In this document: positions 1 to 7,335 of the stretch, in pieces
How the letters are laid out: every line of letters starts with the position of its first letter
How positions within the stretch are numbered: position 1 is the first letter of the stretch
NCBI GenBank assembly: GCA_017445525.1
Contig: JAFSTZ010000337.1
Coordinates: forward strand, 1-10,069
Reading direction: 5' to 3'
Origin: Eubacterium sp.
GTDB taxonomy: Bacteria; Bacillota; Clostridia; Lachnospirales; Lachnospiraceae
DNA: 10,069 bases
Notes under the pieces: generated by a model
Database searches by the model: none
The model's input: the letters and a program-made list of their open reading frames with translations, nothing else
Told to the model about the DNA's origin: nothing
Position numbers and translations under genes: made by a program

Positions 1-1146
1 ATAGCTTATGAAGGCGGAAAGCTGGTCGGGATTGCAGGAACCGGCCGCAGCCCGATAGTCGGAGTGTATTATTTATCATCCGGCGATTCGATGCCTCTGC
101 CGAACAACGGAGGACTTCCGGTGACAGACAAGTCGGGCAAAGTACTCGAACTTGACTCCGGAGATTCCGTGGGATATCTGATCTACATGCCAAAGGACAA
201 CTTCAAACCTTATATATCGGATGTGAAGGTGGCCAAGGCCGGTTCAAAGAAGGCGGCAGTCGAGGATCTCATCGGACAGGGCTGTGAGTATTATGTGGAT
301 GAGAATTATTCATCAGACGGAGACGTCGTGGTTCTGGGATACTCCCGGACAGATGATGAGAAAGACGCAGTGACGGACATAGTAGGACTCGGGGAAGAGG
401 ATGCGGCTCCTGAAGGTTATGAGCAGGTATCCGAAGAAACGATTGCAGGACATATCTTATATAAGACAAAAGATGAATCATGTGGGAATCCACTGTGTGA
501 TATCGAGGATTTTGAAGAGGCGGAGGATACTCAGATATCCTCAAAGGTTTTGGCAGACATGAGACTGTCAAAGACTGATGCGATGTCAAAGCAGTATATC
601 ATGGCAGAGGGTGAATATGAGAAAGCGTGTGACAGCGCAAAGACATACATGCTGGTCGGCATGGATACCTCGGATGGTGAGGATATCGGCATAGCGCTTA
701 TCACAGAAGAAGATGGTTTTGAGAACAAGAGAGTGGCAAAGCGTGAGCGCCTGATGGTCGGAGCCGGAGCAGATGTCGAGGCAGATGAAGAGCAACCCGC
801 AGAAGGGGAGCAGATAGAAGCACCGCAGACTGAGGATGGAGAGCAGGTCGAACAGCCGAAGAGTGATGAGGTGGCTGATACCGATAAAAGCAATTTTGAT
901 ACACCGTCCGAGGATGCTGAGGCAGAGGTGGTTGCAGATCAGACTGCTGAGGAAACTGCAGAAGGTACAGATCAGGAAAACTCAGATGCTCAGCAGGGAA
1001 CGGTTTTGAGGATTCTCGGAGGTACGGGTGCCACGGTATTTTTCCTGGTGCTGATCGGTATATCGGTAGTGATCCCGGTGGGGATGGCACTCTACAAAAG
1101 ACATATGGAGAAAGTGATAGAGAGAGAAAAGGAATCAAAGGAATAA
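1..1146 (+). CDS. Membrane-anchored exported protein with MABP-like repeat (5' end outside window)
   Basis: The reading frame is open from base 1, so the gene starts upstream and the GTG at 64 is only an internal Val codon. The visible 381 codons hold the end of one repeat lobe (VGYLIYMPK near 174-198). A three-lobed unit follows. Lobe 1 opens with YISDVKV at 211 and closes with VVVLGYSRT. Lobe 2 opens with AVTDI at 367 and closes with ILYKTK. Lobe 3 opens with PLCDI at 490. This I-x-D-I / aromatic-strand pattern resembles MABP beta-prism domains and recurs in the 1601-residue protein downstream. A Glu/Gln-rich acidic stretch (about 769-1002) looks like a wall-spanning stalk. A transmembrane helix (about 1018-1095) and the basic tail YKRHMEKV end the protein, so most of it should lie outside the cell. 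There is no sortase motif. The next gene starts 35 bases on. Molecular function is unknown; the MABP assignment is by eye. Confidence 0.85.
   Translation: MAYEGGKLVGIAGTGRSPIVGVYYLSSGDSMPLPNNGGLPVTDKSGKVLELDSGDSVGYLIYMPKDNFKPYISDVKVAKAGSKKAAVEDLIGQGCEYYVDENYSSDGDVVVLGYSRTDDEKDAVTDIVGLGEEDAAPEGYEQVSEETIAGHILYKTKDESCGNPLCDIEDFEEAEDTQISSKVLADMRLSKTDAMSKQYIMAEGEYEKACDSAKTYMLVGMDTSDGEDIGIALITEEDGFENKRVAKRERLMVGAGADVEADEEQPAEGEQIEAPQTEDGEQVEQPKSDEVADTDKSNFDTPSEDAEAEVVADQTAEETAEGTDQENSDAQQGTVLRILGGTGATVFFLVLIGISVVIPVGMALYKRHMEKVIEREKESKE
211..702 (+). repeat. Three-lobed MABP-like module in gene 1
   Basis: Three successive segments each begin with an I/V-x-D-I/M strand (YISDV at 211, AVTDI at 367, PLCDI at 490). 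The first two contain a GY/GC-x-x-V-like turn and end in an aromatic strand (LGYSRT, ILYKTK). The third lobe is more degenerate and ends near MLVGMDTS, before DIGIALI. The layout matches the internal pseudo-threefold repeat of MABP beta-prisms, where I-T-D-I and I-Y-L-C-Y-K strands alternate. The assignment is from motif spacing, not from a profile search. Confidence 0.55.
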
Positions 1147-1170
1147 CAGATATAAGTGTTTTCAGTTCAT

Positions 1171-1177
1171 GAGAGGA
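1171..1177 (+). promoter_or_regulatory. Ribosome binding site of the beta-helix gene
   Basis: GAGAGGA lies with its GAGG core 5 bases before ATG 1182 and 11 bases before the in-frame ATG 1188. ATG 1194 is too far away. The spacing favours 1182, although 1188 cannot be excluded. No promoter-like sequence is seen in the 35-base gap after the preceding stop, which supports read-through from gene 1. Confidence 0.6.
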
Positions 1178-1181
1178 AGAT

Positions 1182-2498
1182 ATGGTGATGATTATGGCAA
1201 AGCATTTTTCTAAACATCGTAGATCGATAGCTCTTTTTGCGGGTACGATGGTTGCTGCGCTGATGTTGTCGGCGGTGGGAGTGACAGGAGCCGGATCGGT
1301 GTCAAAGGCGGCGGGCGATATCGTGATACACAGACCCCGGGTAAGCAGTATAACTGATGGCCCGTTAAATCATGGTATGGTAGCAGGTGTCACAAGATCA
1401 CGCGGCACGTATACCGAGTATAAAACACTTGCAGAAGCATTTGGGACAACCAAAAATGACTCGAGCTCGACCATAAAGCTGTTTGCTGACGTAGAGTTGT
1501 CGGATATGATCTGGGTTGACGGGAGTGCAAAAGGCGTGACGCTGGACATGAAAGGCCATAAGATCAGGAGAAGCGGAGCCAGCCGCTCGTCAAACGGCGG
1601 TATATTCGGACTGGAGAGCGGTGCAGAGCTTACTATCATTGATTCCGATAAAAATGGTTCCACGATCTCGAACGGATCAAGCAGCAACACATCGGGCGGA
1701 TTTCAGGTAAAGGACGGAGCAAAGCTTACCATGACCGGTGTGCGCATAGAGCATATGGATAGCACAGACAAGGGAGGAGCTATTTATAATGACGGCGGAA
1801 CCGTGGATCTGAAGGGAGTCACCATAAGTGAGTGCAGTTCATATAAAGACGGCGGGGCCATTTATCATAATAAAGGCCAGATGTATATCAGAGATTGTGT
1901 GATACAGAACTGCAAATCCGAGAAAGACGGCGGCGCGATCGCCATCAACGGTGAGAACGTCATGATGTATGAAAACAAGATCCTCTCAAACTTTGCCGAC
2001 GGAGACGGCGGAGGCATCTGGGTGAACGACAGCAAGGTGTTCATCGCAGGCGGTGAGATCAAGCATAACATGGCTGATTACGGCGGTGGTATTTATGTAG
2101 ATTCAAAGTATGATATAAATATTCAGGGAAAGCTCATCATAGAGGACAATCATACAACCAGCAATCGGCCCAGTGATCTCGTCCTCCAGGACGGTATTGC
2201 TTCAGGTGCAAGGGCTTATGATGGCGGGCTTTTGCCGGGATCGAGAGTAGGGATAGACAAGACCAAGAGCGTGGGCAGTGGCTACAAGGCAGTTATGGGG
2301 ATCACTGATTATGAGATCAAAAACGGATATGTGTTTGTAAACCGCGGACATGCCGAGCTCAGAGACACCACAAAGAGAGAAGAGGTGTTTATGGCAACGG
2401 CGGTTGATGAATATGGTTGGGGTATCGTACTCCTGATAGTGTTGGAGATCATCGGAGCGGTATTTCTCGTCAAGATAATGAGAAAAAGAAGAGGGTGA
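1182..2498 (+). CDS. Exported right-handed beta-helix protein with C-terminal membrane anchor
   Basis: This 438-residue protein has an N-terminal signal peptide: basic KHFSKHRR at about 7-14, a hydrophobic core at 16-37, and a likely cleavage near VSKAA at 40-44. Residues about 100-310 form the repeat region. KGGAIY, DGGAIY, DGGAIA, DGGGIW and YGGGIY recur with their Ile at 201, 227, 253, 279 and 304, a period of 25-26 residues. Earlier, looser coils centre near 141 and 174. This is the pattern of right-handed parallel beta-helices of the polymorphic-membrane-protein/pectate-lyase-like type. No catalytic residues can be identified, so binding or adhesion is as likely as polysaccharide cleavage. 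A single transmembrane helix (413-432) followed by KIMRKRRG anchors the C terminus, leaving the helix outside. There is no LPxTG motif. The gene sits between two MABP-like genes and lies 4 bases before the next start codon, so co-expression is expected. Exact function is unknown. Confidence 0.85.
   Translation: MVMIMAKHFSKHRRSIALFAGTMVAALMLSAVGVTGAGSVSKAAGDIVIHRPRVSSITDGPLNHGMVAGVTRSRGTYTEYKTLAEAFGTTKNDSSSTIKLFADVELSDMIWVDGSAKGVTLDMKGHKIRRSGASRSSNGGIFGLESGAELTIIDSDKNGSTISNGSSSNTSGGFQVKDGAKLTMTGVRIEHMDSTDKGGAIYNDGGTVDLKGVTISECSSYKDGGAIYHNKGQMYIRDCVIQNCKSEKDGGAIAINGENVMMYENKILSNFADGDGGGIWVNDSKVFIAGGEIKHNMADYGGGIYVDSKYDINIQGKLIIEDNHTTSNRPSDLVLQDGIASGARAYDGGLLPGSRVGIDKTKSVGSGYKAVMGITDYEIKNGYVFVNRGHAELRDTTKREEVFMATAVDEYGWGIVLLIVLEIIGAVFLVKIMRKRRG
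1695..2106 (+). repeat. Beta-helix coil repeats, 25-26 residue period
   Basis: Five GG-x-I turns (starting at nucleotides 1773, 1851, 1929, 2007 and 2082), plus a GGF turn at 1695, recur every 75-81 bases. Between them lie strand-like segments such as VDLKGVTISEC, MYIRDCVIQNC and VMMYENKILSN, each with alternating hydrophobic residues. The repeats are diverged at the DNA level, so this is an old protein repeat and not a recent tandem duplication. Confidence 0.75.
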
Positions 2499-2499
2499 G
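2491..2499 (+). promoter_or_regulatory. Ribosome binding site overlapping the end of the beta-helix gene
   Basis: GAGGGTGAG overlaps the last codons and the TGA stop (2496-2498) of the upstream gene. It precedes ATG 2503 at good distance. The stop-to-start gap is 4 bases, so the two genes are likely translationally coupled. Confidence 0.7.
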
Positions 2500-2502
2500 C
2501 AT

Positions 2503-5500
2503 ATGAGATCATTTATAAAAAAAGCGATTGCGATCATGCTGGCAGCTATCTTGTTTGCTGAGTTGCCGATGGGAGAGTACAAGCCGGATGCGAAGGCTGC
2601 TACGGTTTCCGACAGCAAAGAGGCTTCGCAGGCAGGCGAGGCAGCTACGGGAAGCGGAGCTGAAGTGGAGACATCCTATAACTATGTTTCCGAGCTTCGT
2701 CTCTTCAAGACAAATGGAGCCGACAAGGCTACGGTTGCTGAGCAGGCAAGGAAGGATGGATGGACGATCGCTTCCGATGACAGCGCGGCTTACAACCTGA
2801 ACGAGTATACCGAGCGTGACGGCATACTGCTCGGATACAAGACTTCAACCAACAGAGATGACGCCATCACAGATATCCGTATGCTTGAGATGGGACACGG
2901 ATATGACTGGTTTGATTATCAGAGAGTTGCCGAGTCACAGATGGACAAGATAGAGGGACTTGCCGCTGATCTCGGCGCTGCTTCCGTTGAGTTTGCCAAG
3001 AATCTTGAGAGCAACAGCCGTGCAGCGGAGTTCGCCAAGGATTTTCTCAACTATCTTTACTTCACTGATTCGGTAAACGGTCAGGGGACACATCACAATC
3101 TCGGTGATTTCTTTGCATCGGGGAAGGCTGATCAGCAGACGATCAAGAAACTTCTGATCAGGGCGAACGGCGGTTCTTTGACGGCTATTTATTCACAGCT
3201 TGCGCTTGCGCTTTCTGACACGGATAAAAACTGGGTACAGAGGATCGAGGAGACGGATCCGTATACCAAAAAGGAGGTCACTTCAACTGAGTTAAAGATC
3301 ATGGACAGAGCGTACTATGAGTATGCTATGGAGATGGCAACTGTACTCAAGACTTTTGCTGATGGTTATCGTGCCGCTCAGAATCACAAGGATTCTGAGG
3401 GTAACGTTGCTCTTGCAGCAGTTTCCGGTTCAGCTGCCGGTGACGAGCTCACCGACGAGAACACACAGAACATGATAGACGCCGGCAATACAGATAAAAA
3501 AGCGCCGGATCTGATGTATGAGACGGCATACGGCATCCTGAACAAGTTTACTGTCGGATCTGAGAGTGCCGGAGACTATTTCCTCCGCCTGGGTGAGAAG
3601 ACATATACCGGAAGAGCGGACTATCGTGCGCTGTATCCGCTGGTTGCTGCCCTTACCAACGGGCAGTACGGAGTTATAAAGGTAGTAGGATTTGCGCAGA
3701 TGGCACTGAATCTGCAGCGTGATGAGGCTTTTTACAAGGAACTCCACAACATGAGATCTGCAGTACGTGCCAAGCTTGACACGCTCAAAACCGGGGTTAC
3801 TCAGCTCAACGCTTATGCCGGTGTAAATACGGAGTTCTATGACCGCAAGGTAGCCCTTACAGATGAGGCATACCGTGAGAGCAAGGCCGGAACTCTGTAT
3901 ACAGAGCTTACCAGAGAGGGTGAGTTCTACGACATTATGAACATGACCATGACATATATAGGCCTGTCGGCATCTGTGTCTTCCCTGATAACAGGCTGTA
4001 TCTCGTTGGGACTTTTGATCGCCGGCTCCCACCTCTCCGTGTGGGCAGCGTGTGCGGGAGCGGTAGGCGGAAGTGTCCTGGGAACGATCGGCGGTGTACT
4101 CGGTTGTGCGGCGGTGATCGTCGGCTATGTGGCGCTGGTTGCCCTGATCGTTGCAGCTATCGTTTATCTTGTAAAGTGGATTGTTGATCAGGTCAGTGAT
4201 CCCGAGAAGGAAGACTATACCGAGATGCCAGGGGAGATATATGATCTCGCTCAGGTAGAGAAAAATGGAGAGCAGAGGGCTGCGTATGTCAAGTACAACG
4301 TTGTGACCAACTCTGCGGGGAAGGCGCAGGATATAAATGCGGACGACGGCAAACGCTGGAACCTGCTCTACTATACCAAGAACAAGGATCTCGGAACACC
4401 GCTTGTGGTTGATTCACAGGGCAGGGCATTTATCCGGACCGTAAACGATGCAAACACTCCCGCAGGGATGAACAGTATCAAGTGTTTCGGTGAGAAAAAT
4501 GCGTCCAACTTGAACTCCTATACGAGAAAAGAGAGTGCAAGCTCGTTATACATGCATTTCTATACCATCAAGTCTTTAGAGGACAACGGTGGTTACGCTG
4601 ATATAAATATAAATCAGGGCACCGAAGGCAAGTCAGTAAACGGCATCGACAAGAGCAGTTACCTCTTCGGCCTGATGGTGTCACACGAGAAGACCGAGTC
4701 AGCAGCAAAGGCAGCTATCCTTCGTAAACAGGGATATCATGTGTATGACAGAAACCTGTCCAGCGGAGAGGGTTATACATATATCGGCTATGCAACGACC
4801 AAGATCAAAAAGGATGCGATCAAGGATCTGCGTATCGTTCCCGGAGGGGCGTCCGAGGTCAGATTCGGCGAAGCCGGATACACGGCTGCAGGTAAGTTTG
4901 ACGACGGATCGACGATCATGTGGTCGAAGTACGATGTGGCTGGAGATCCGATCTATGGCGGATTCGTTGCTGAGAAAAAGCTTCTTTCACCTGAGAGCGG
5001 GTTTGAGCCGGTCAACATGTTCTGCGGTGGAAACGCGTACGATCTGAACTTTACAAATGACAAAAAGGATCCGCTGTATCTGTATTTCCAGCAGGAAAAA
5101 AGCTATACTTCAGGAGAAAAATATATCGGCGGTATCCAGTTTGTATCAGTCAGAGAGGGTACGGCGACCAGAGATGTGGACAGATTTATCAAGGAAAGCG
5201 GACTGGTCGACTACGGTGTGGAGCTGGTGGATCACAGCATCGCCGGCAAGCAGGATAAGCATGGATATATCGCAAAGGGCAGGATGGTCATGCGTATAGT
5301 CACCGGCAAATATGATTATAAGGACTACAAGATCAGGCTTTGCTACTCATATACCTACAATCCGAAGCGTGCGATAACCGATGTGGGCTTCTATACAGCA
5401 ACACCGCGTATGGAGAGCCTCCAGCAGAATATCGTTTTCAATGGTGGTTCATATGTGGTTGCCGAAAATGTGCTTTACTCGGATGTGGCCTGCCTGTATG

Positions 5501-7308
5501 CGAACGACTCGGACAGCACAAGATCAGAGAAGTATGCCAGCAAAAATCCGATAGGACTTGTGGCAAGAAATCATTCATATGTATATCCTCCGAAATCAAG
5601 TGGAGGAAAAATGCCCGTAACGAGAAAGGTAGAGGACAATATCACATATACGGAGTCTTATGTTAGACTGCAGTCGCTCTATCAGTGCGGACCTATGAAG
5701 AACAAGCAGCCACTCAGAGTGGAGGATGTGAAGCTGTCTTATGACGGAAGCGGTATGAAGGGTATGCACTCCGTCAAGAGATTTACCGATCCGTACTCAA
5801 AGCCGGTAGATATCTCATATCCGGATGATAAACAGAAACAGGCTGTTTATATGTACATCCGCGGTGCTGAAGTGGAGAAGCCGAAGTACATCTCAAGTAT
5901 CGAGATAGGCAAGTACAGCAGACCTGAGAACACAGATAAGCATACGTTTACGGAAAAAGAATATGCCGAGTACGATAAGATGTCTGATGATGATGCGATT
6001 ATGAAGACTATCGCTGCGGCAACCGGCGGTGTGTACAACTACAACCTTGCCGTACCCCAGCAGAATGCATGGTATAACAATACTAAGCCTACATATAACC
6101 AGGCTGCATATATCGGTGTAAACCGCACAAACTCGGAAAGCCACGCCATCACGGGCATCATCCTTCTGGAAGCATCAGAGAGGCCGGATATAAAGATCAA
6201 GGTAGACGGAGCCGAGTATCATCGTGTCGGTGATCAACCGATCGGCAAGTTTTATATGTATTATACCAAGAGCCCCGGAGCTAACCCGGGTATGCCGCTG
6301 ACTGATCTTTTCTTTGACGGCGACCCGATCGGAAAGGGTATGACTACCGTAGCAAGCATAAGCAAGCCTGATGAGGGCAAAGAAAAAGCGGTTTACAGAA
6401 CTACTCCGTCGGACCTTACCTCATTCATCCATATGAAGGCTGACACCAATGATGGTATCATCAGTGATATGACGATCTTTAACGCAAAGGACCAGACAGA
6501 GCTAATGACAGAGATGGCAAAATCAGGATATAACTACGTAGTTAATGAAAGTTTAAACCGCGGAACAGGCGGAAAACCGATATATCTGGCTTACAAGATG
6601 TGTTCCGAGGAAAACATCAAAAAAGCAAGTCAGTCTGCGGGAAGCGGGACCGGAAGCAGTACCGCAAGTGCTGAGGATGAAGACTGGTCTGACTTCAATA
6701 TGGATTTCAACATCGTTGTAAAGAAAGAGAAGATGATCCGTGATATCGTATGCGTGGTAGGCGGTACCCCGGAAAAGACTATCACTCATAATGGAGTAAA
6801 GTATGATCTCGTCAGTGATATTTCTCTGAATGAGGGAGAGTCAGGCAGATCCATCTATCTCTATGCGACAACCGAGGAGAACGTGATGATAAACGGCAAG
6901 CAGGTCAAACTCTCACCTCTCAGCAAGGTGGTTGCTTGCTCCGGATATGCAGTCCCGTACAGGGAGCCGGTAAAAAGCTCAGGAGATGGCAAGTACTGGA
7001 ATGATATCGGAAATGCCATCAAAACCCAGACCGAGAAGATCGAGCAGGCCAAAGCAGATGCGACACTGGGGGATACCGACAAGGGTAACCCGTATGGAAC
7101 TTGGGAGGAGACTCTCGATACCAACGGTGATGTGGTTGATATGAATGACGGCGTGTTCAACCGATTTGATGACTTTAAACATGTGACCGATTGCAGACTT
7201 TATCTGTTCTCACACAGATATGATCAGTGTGTTAAACCCGGGGCTGAGATCAACCGCGGTGAGGTGACAAACACATTCACGGTAGGGAATTTGTACATAG
7301 CCGAATAA
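2503..7308 (+). CDS. Very large exported protein: MABP-like repeats with an internal helical/hydrophobic block
   Basis: This 1601-residue protein is not a family I recognise as a whole. It starts with a signal peptide (MRSFIKKAIAIML..., likely cleaved after AKA at 30-32). An MABP-like first lobe follows at 59-130 (YVSELRLF to GILLGYKTS, then AITDI). Residues about 135-480 are charged and probably largely helical. Residues 478-557 contain no Asp, Glu, Lys or Arg and include a glycine zipper at G519/G523/G527/G531. From about 578 to 1490 the protein is a tandem series of lobes opening with I-x-D/S-I and closing with aromatic strands (LLYYTK, YIGYATT, LYLYF, FYMYYTK, PIYLAYK, SIYLYA). The C-terminal 110 residues show no membrane anchor. 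The start is fixed by a good ribosome binding site. It is probably secreted or surface-associated with the two anchored proteins upstream. MABP domains bind membranes or accompany pore-forming proteins in other systems; a membrane-inserting role here is inference only. Confidence 0.88.
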   Translation: MRSFIKKAIAIMLAAILFAELPMGEYKPDAKAATVSDSKEASQAGEAATGSGAEVETSYNYVSELRLFKTNGADKATVAEQARKDGWTIASDDSAAYNLNEYTERDGILLGYKTSTNRDDAITDIRMLEMGHGYDWFDYQRVAESQMDKIEGLAADLGAASVEFAKNLESNSRAAEFAKDFLNYLYFTDSVNGQGTHHNLGDFFASGKADQQTIKKLLIRANGGSLTAIYSQLALALSDTDKNWVQRIEETDPYTKKEVTSTELKIMDRAYYEYAMEMATVLKTFADGYRAAQNHKDSEGNVALAAVSGSAAGDELTDENTQNMIDAGNTDKKAPDLMYETAYGILNKFTVGSESAGDYFLRLGEKTYTGRADYRALYPLVAALTNGQYGVIKVVGFAQMALNLQRDEAFYKELHNMRSAVRAKLDTLKTGVTQLNAYAGVNTEFYDRKVALTDEAYRESKAGTLYTELTREGEFYDIMNMTMTYIGLSASVSSLITGCISLGLLIAGSHLSVWAACAGAVGGSVLGTIGGVLGCAAVIVGYVALVALIVAAIVYLVKWIVDQVSDPEKEDYTEMPGEIYDLAQVEKNGEQRAAYVKYNVVTNSAGKAQDINADDGKRWNLLYYTKNKDLGTPLVVDSQGRAFIRTVNDANTPAGMNSIKCFGEKNASNLNSYTRKESASSLYMHFYTIKSLEDNGGYADININQGTEGKSVNGIDKSSYLFGLMVSHEKTESAAKAAILRKQGYHVYDRNLSSGEGYTYIGYATTKIKKDAIKDLRIVPGGASEVRFGEAGYTAAGKFDDGSTIMWSKYDVAGDPIYGGFVAEKKLLSPESGFEPVNMFCGGNAYDLNFTNDKKDPLYLYFQQEKSYTSGEKYIGGIQFVSVREGTATRDVDRFIKESGLVDYGVELVDHSIAGKQDKHGYIAKGRMVMRIVTGKYDYKDYKIRLCYSYTYNPKRAITDVGFYTATPRMESLQQNIVFNGGSYVVAENVLYSDVACLYANDSDSTRSEKYASKNPIGLVARNHSYVYPPKSSGGKMPVTRKVEDNITYTESYVRLQSLYQCGPMKNKQPLRVEDVKLSYDGSGMKGMHSVKRFTDPYSKPVDISYPDDKQKQAVYMYIRGAEVEKPKYISSIEIGKYSRPENTDKHTFTEKEYAEYDKMSDDDAIMKTIAAATGGVYNYNLAVPQQNAWYNNTKPTYNQAAYIGVNRTNSESHAITGIILLEASERPDIKIKVDGAEYHRVGDQPIGKFYMYYTKSPGANPGMPLTDLFFDGDPIGKGMTTVASISKPDEGKEKAVYRTTPSDLTSFIHMKADTNDGIISDMTIFNAKDQTELMTEMAKSGYNYVVNESLNRGTGGKPIYLAYKMCSEENIKKASQSAGSGTGSSTASAEDEDWSDFNMDFNIVVKKEKMIRDIVCVVGGTPEKTITHNGVKYDLVSDISLNEGESGRSIYLYATTEENVMINGKQVKLSPLSKVVACSGYAVPYREPVKSSGDGKYWNDIGNAIKTQTEKIEQAKADATLGDTDKGNPYGTWEETLDTNGDVVDMNDGVFNRFDDFKHVTDCRLYLFSHRYDQCVKPGAEINRGEVTNTFTVGNLYIAE
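2905..3942 (+). other. Predicted helical domain of the large protein
   Basis: Residues about 135-480 lack the I-x-D-I lobe signature of the rest of the protein. They are rich in Ala, Leu, Glu, Lys and Tyr with helix-like spacing, for example MDKIEGLAADLGAASVEFAK and MEMATVLKTFADGYRAA. No catalytic motif is visible. The block lies between the first MABP-like lobe and the hydrophobic stretch. A helical bundle feeding into membrane segments is the simplest reading, but the secondary structure is judged by eye. Confidence 0.5.
3958..4173 (+). other. Long uncharged hydrophobic segment with glycine zipper
   Basis: Residues 486-557 of the large protein hold no Asp, Glu, Lys or Arg; the only ionisable side chains are one His (510), two Cys-rich spots and Tyr. 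It is long enough for two or three membrane helices. Glycines at 519, 523, 527 and 531, and again at 530 and 534, form GxxxG spacings. Lys558 and Trp559 follow, then the acidic stretch DPEKEDYTE. Such a segment is unusual in the middle of an exported protein and suggests membrane insertion. Confidence 0.8.
4657..6972 (+). repeat. Tandem MABP-like lobes in the large protein
   Basis: Residues about 719-1490 consist of repeated lobes. Clear first-lobe copies begin at YLFGLMV (719), YIGGIQF (874), YISSIEI (1129) and IISDMTI (1319). These are followed by AIKDL (772), AITDV (957), AITGI (1215) and MIRDI (1411). Other lobes carry G-x-P-L/I turns (GDPIYGG, GMPLTDL) and aromatic strands (LYLYF, VYMYI). 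The best match to the MABP consensus is residues about 1341-1365, with GY-x-x-V, SLNRG-x-GG and PIYLAYK. Copies differ in length, one being stretched by a Gly/Ser/Asp-rich loop at 1375-1397. Confidence 0.6.
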
Positions 7309-7324
7309 TATGTTCCTACCTTTT
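7281..7324 (+). terminator. Possible weak intrinsic terminator at the end of the operon
   Basis: GGTAGGGA (7281-7288) can pair with TTCCTACC (7313-7320) in an 8-base stem that includes one G-T pair. TTTT follows directly. The inner CATA (7296-7299) and TATG (7309-7312) can extend it across a bulge. The left arm lies inside the last codons of the large gene. The T run is short and the loop long, so termination may be inefficient. A second, weaker ATATGT/ACATAT pair (7308-7313 and 7328-7333) overlaps it. Confidence 0.35.
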
Positions 7325-7335
7325 AAGACATATAT

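Noticed and set aside
64..66. GTG as the start of gene 1
   Set aside because: The frame is open back to base 1, no ribosome binding site precedes it, and the residues before it continue the repeat lobe, so it is an internal codon.
701..1138. Minus-strand open frames opposite gene 1
   Set aside because: Pro/Leu/Ser-rich low-complexity translations are expected opposite an acidic Glu-rich stretch; no start signals are present.
1695..2106. DNA-level tandem or CRISPR-like repeat
   Set aside because: The roughly 78-base periodicity is in protein motifs only. The DNA copies are diverged and in frame with a single long gene.
1018..2498. Sortase LPxTG-type anchoring of genes 1 and 2
   Set aside because: No LPxTG-like motif precedes either C-terminal hydrophobic helix. 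Plain transmembrane anchors explain the ends better.
3430..4032. 200-residue minus-strand open frame opposite the large gene
   Set aside because: Its sequence is atypical (Ser/His/Cys-rich, no domain) and it is fully covered by a well-supported gene. It is a codon-usage shadow.
4739..5666. Series of plus-strand open frames inside the large gene, hinting at a frameshift
   Set aside because: They lie in two different alternative frames, have no ribosome binding sites and show no domain-like sequence. The main frame keeps the repeat motifs throughout.
2503..7308. MACPF/cholesterol-dependent cytolysin domain in the large protein
   Set aside because: MABP domains can accompany MACPF, so I looked for its signature (Tyr/Trp-G-T/S-H with a following Cys-rich region and twin amphipathic helices). 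I did not find it; the insert looks helical.
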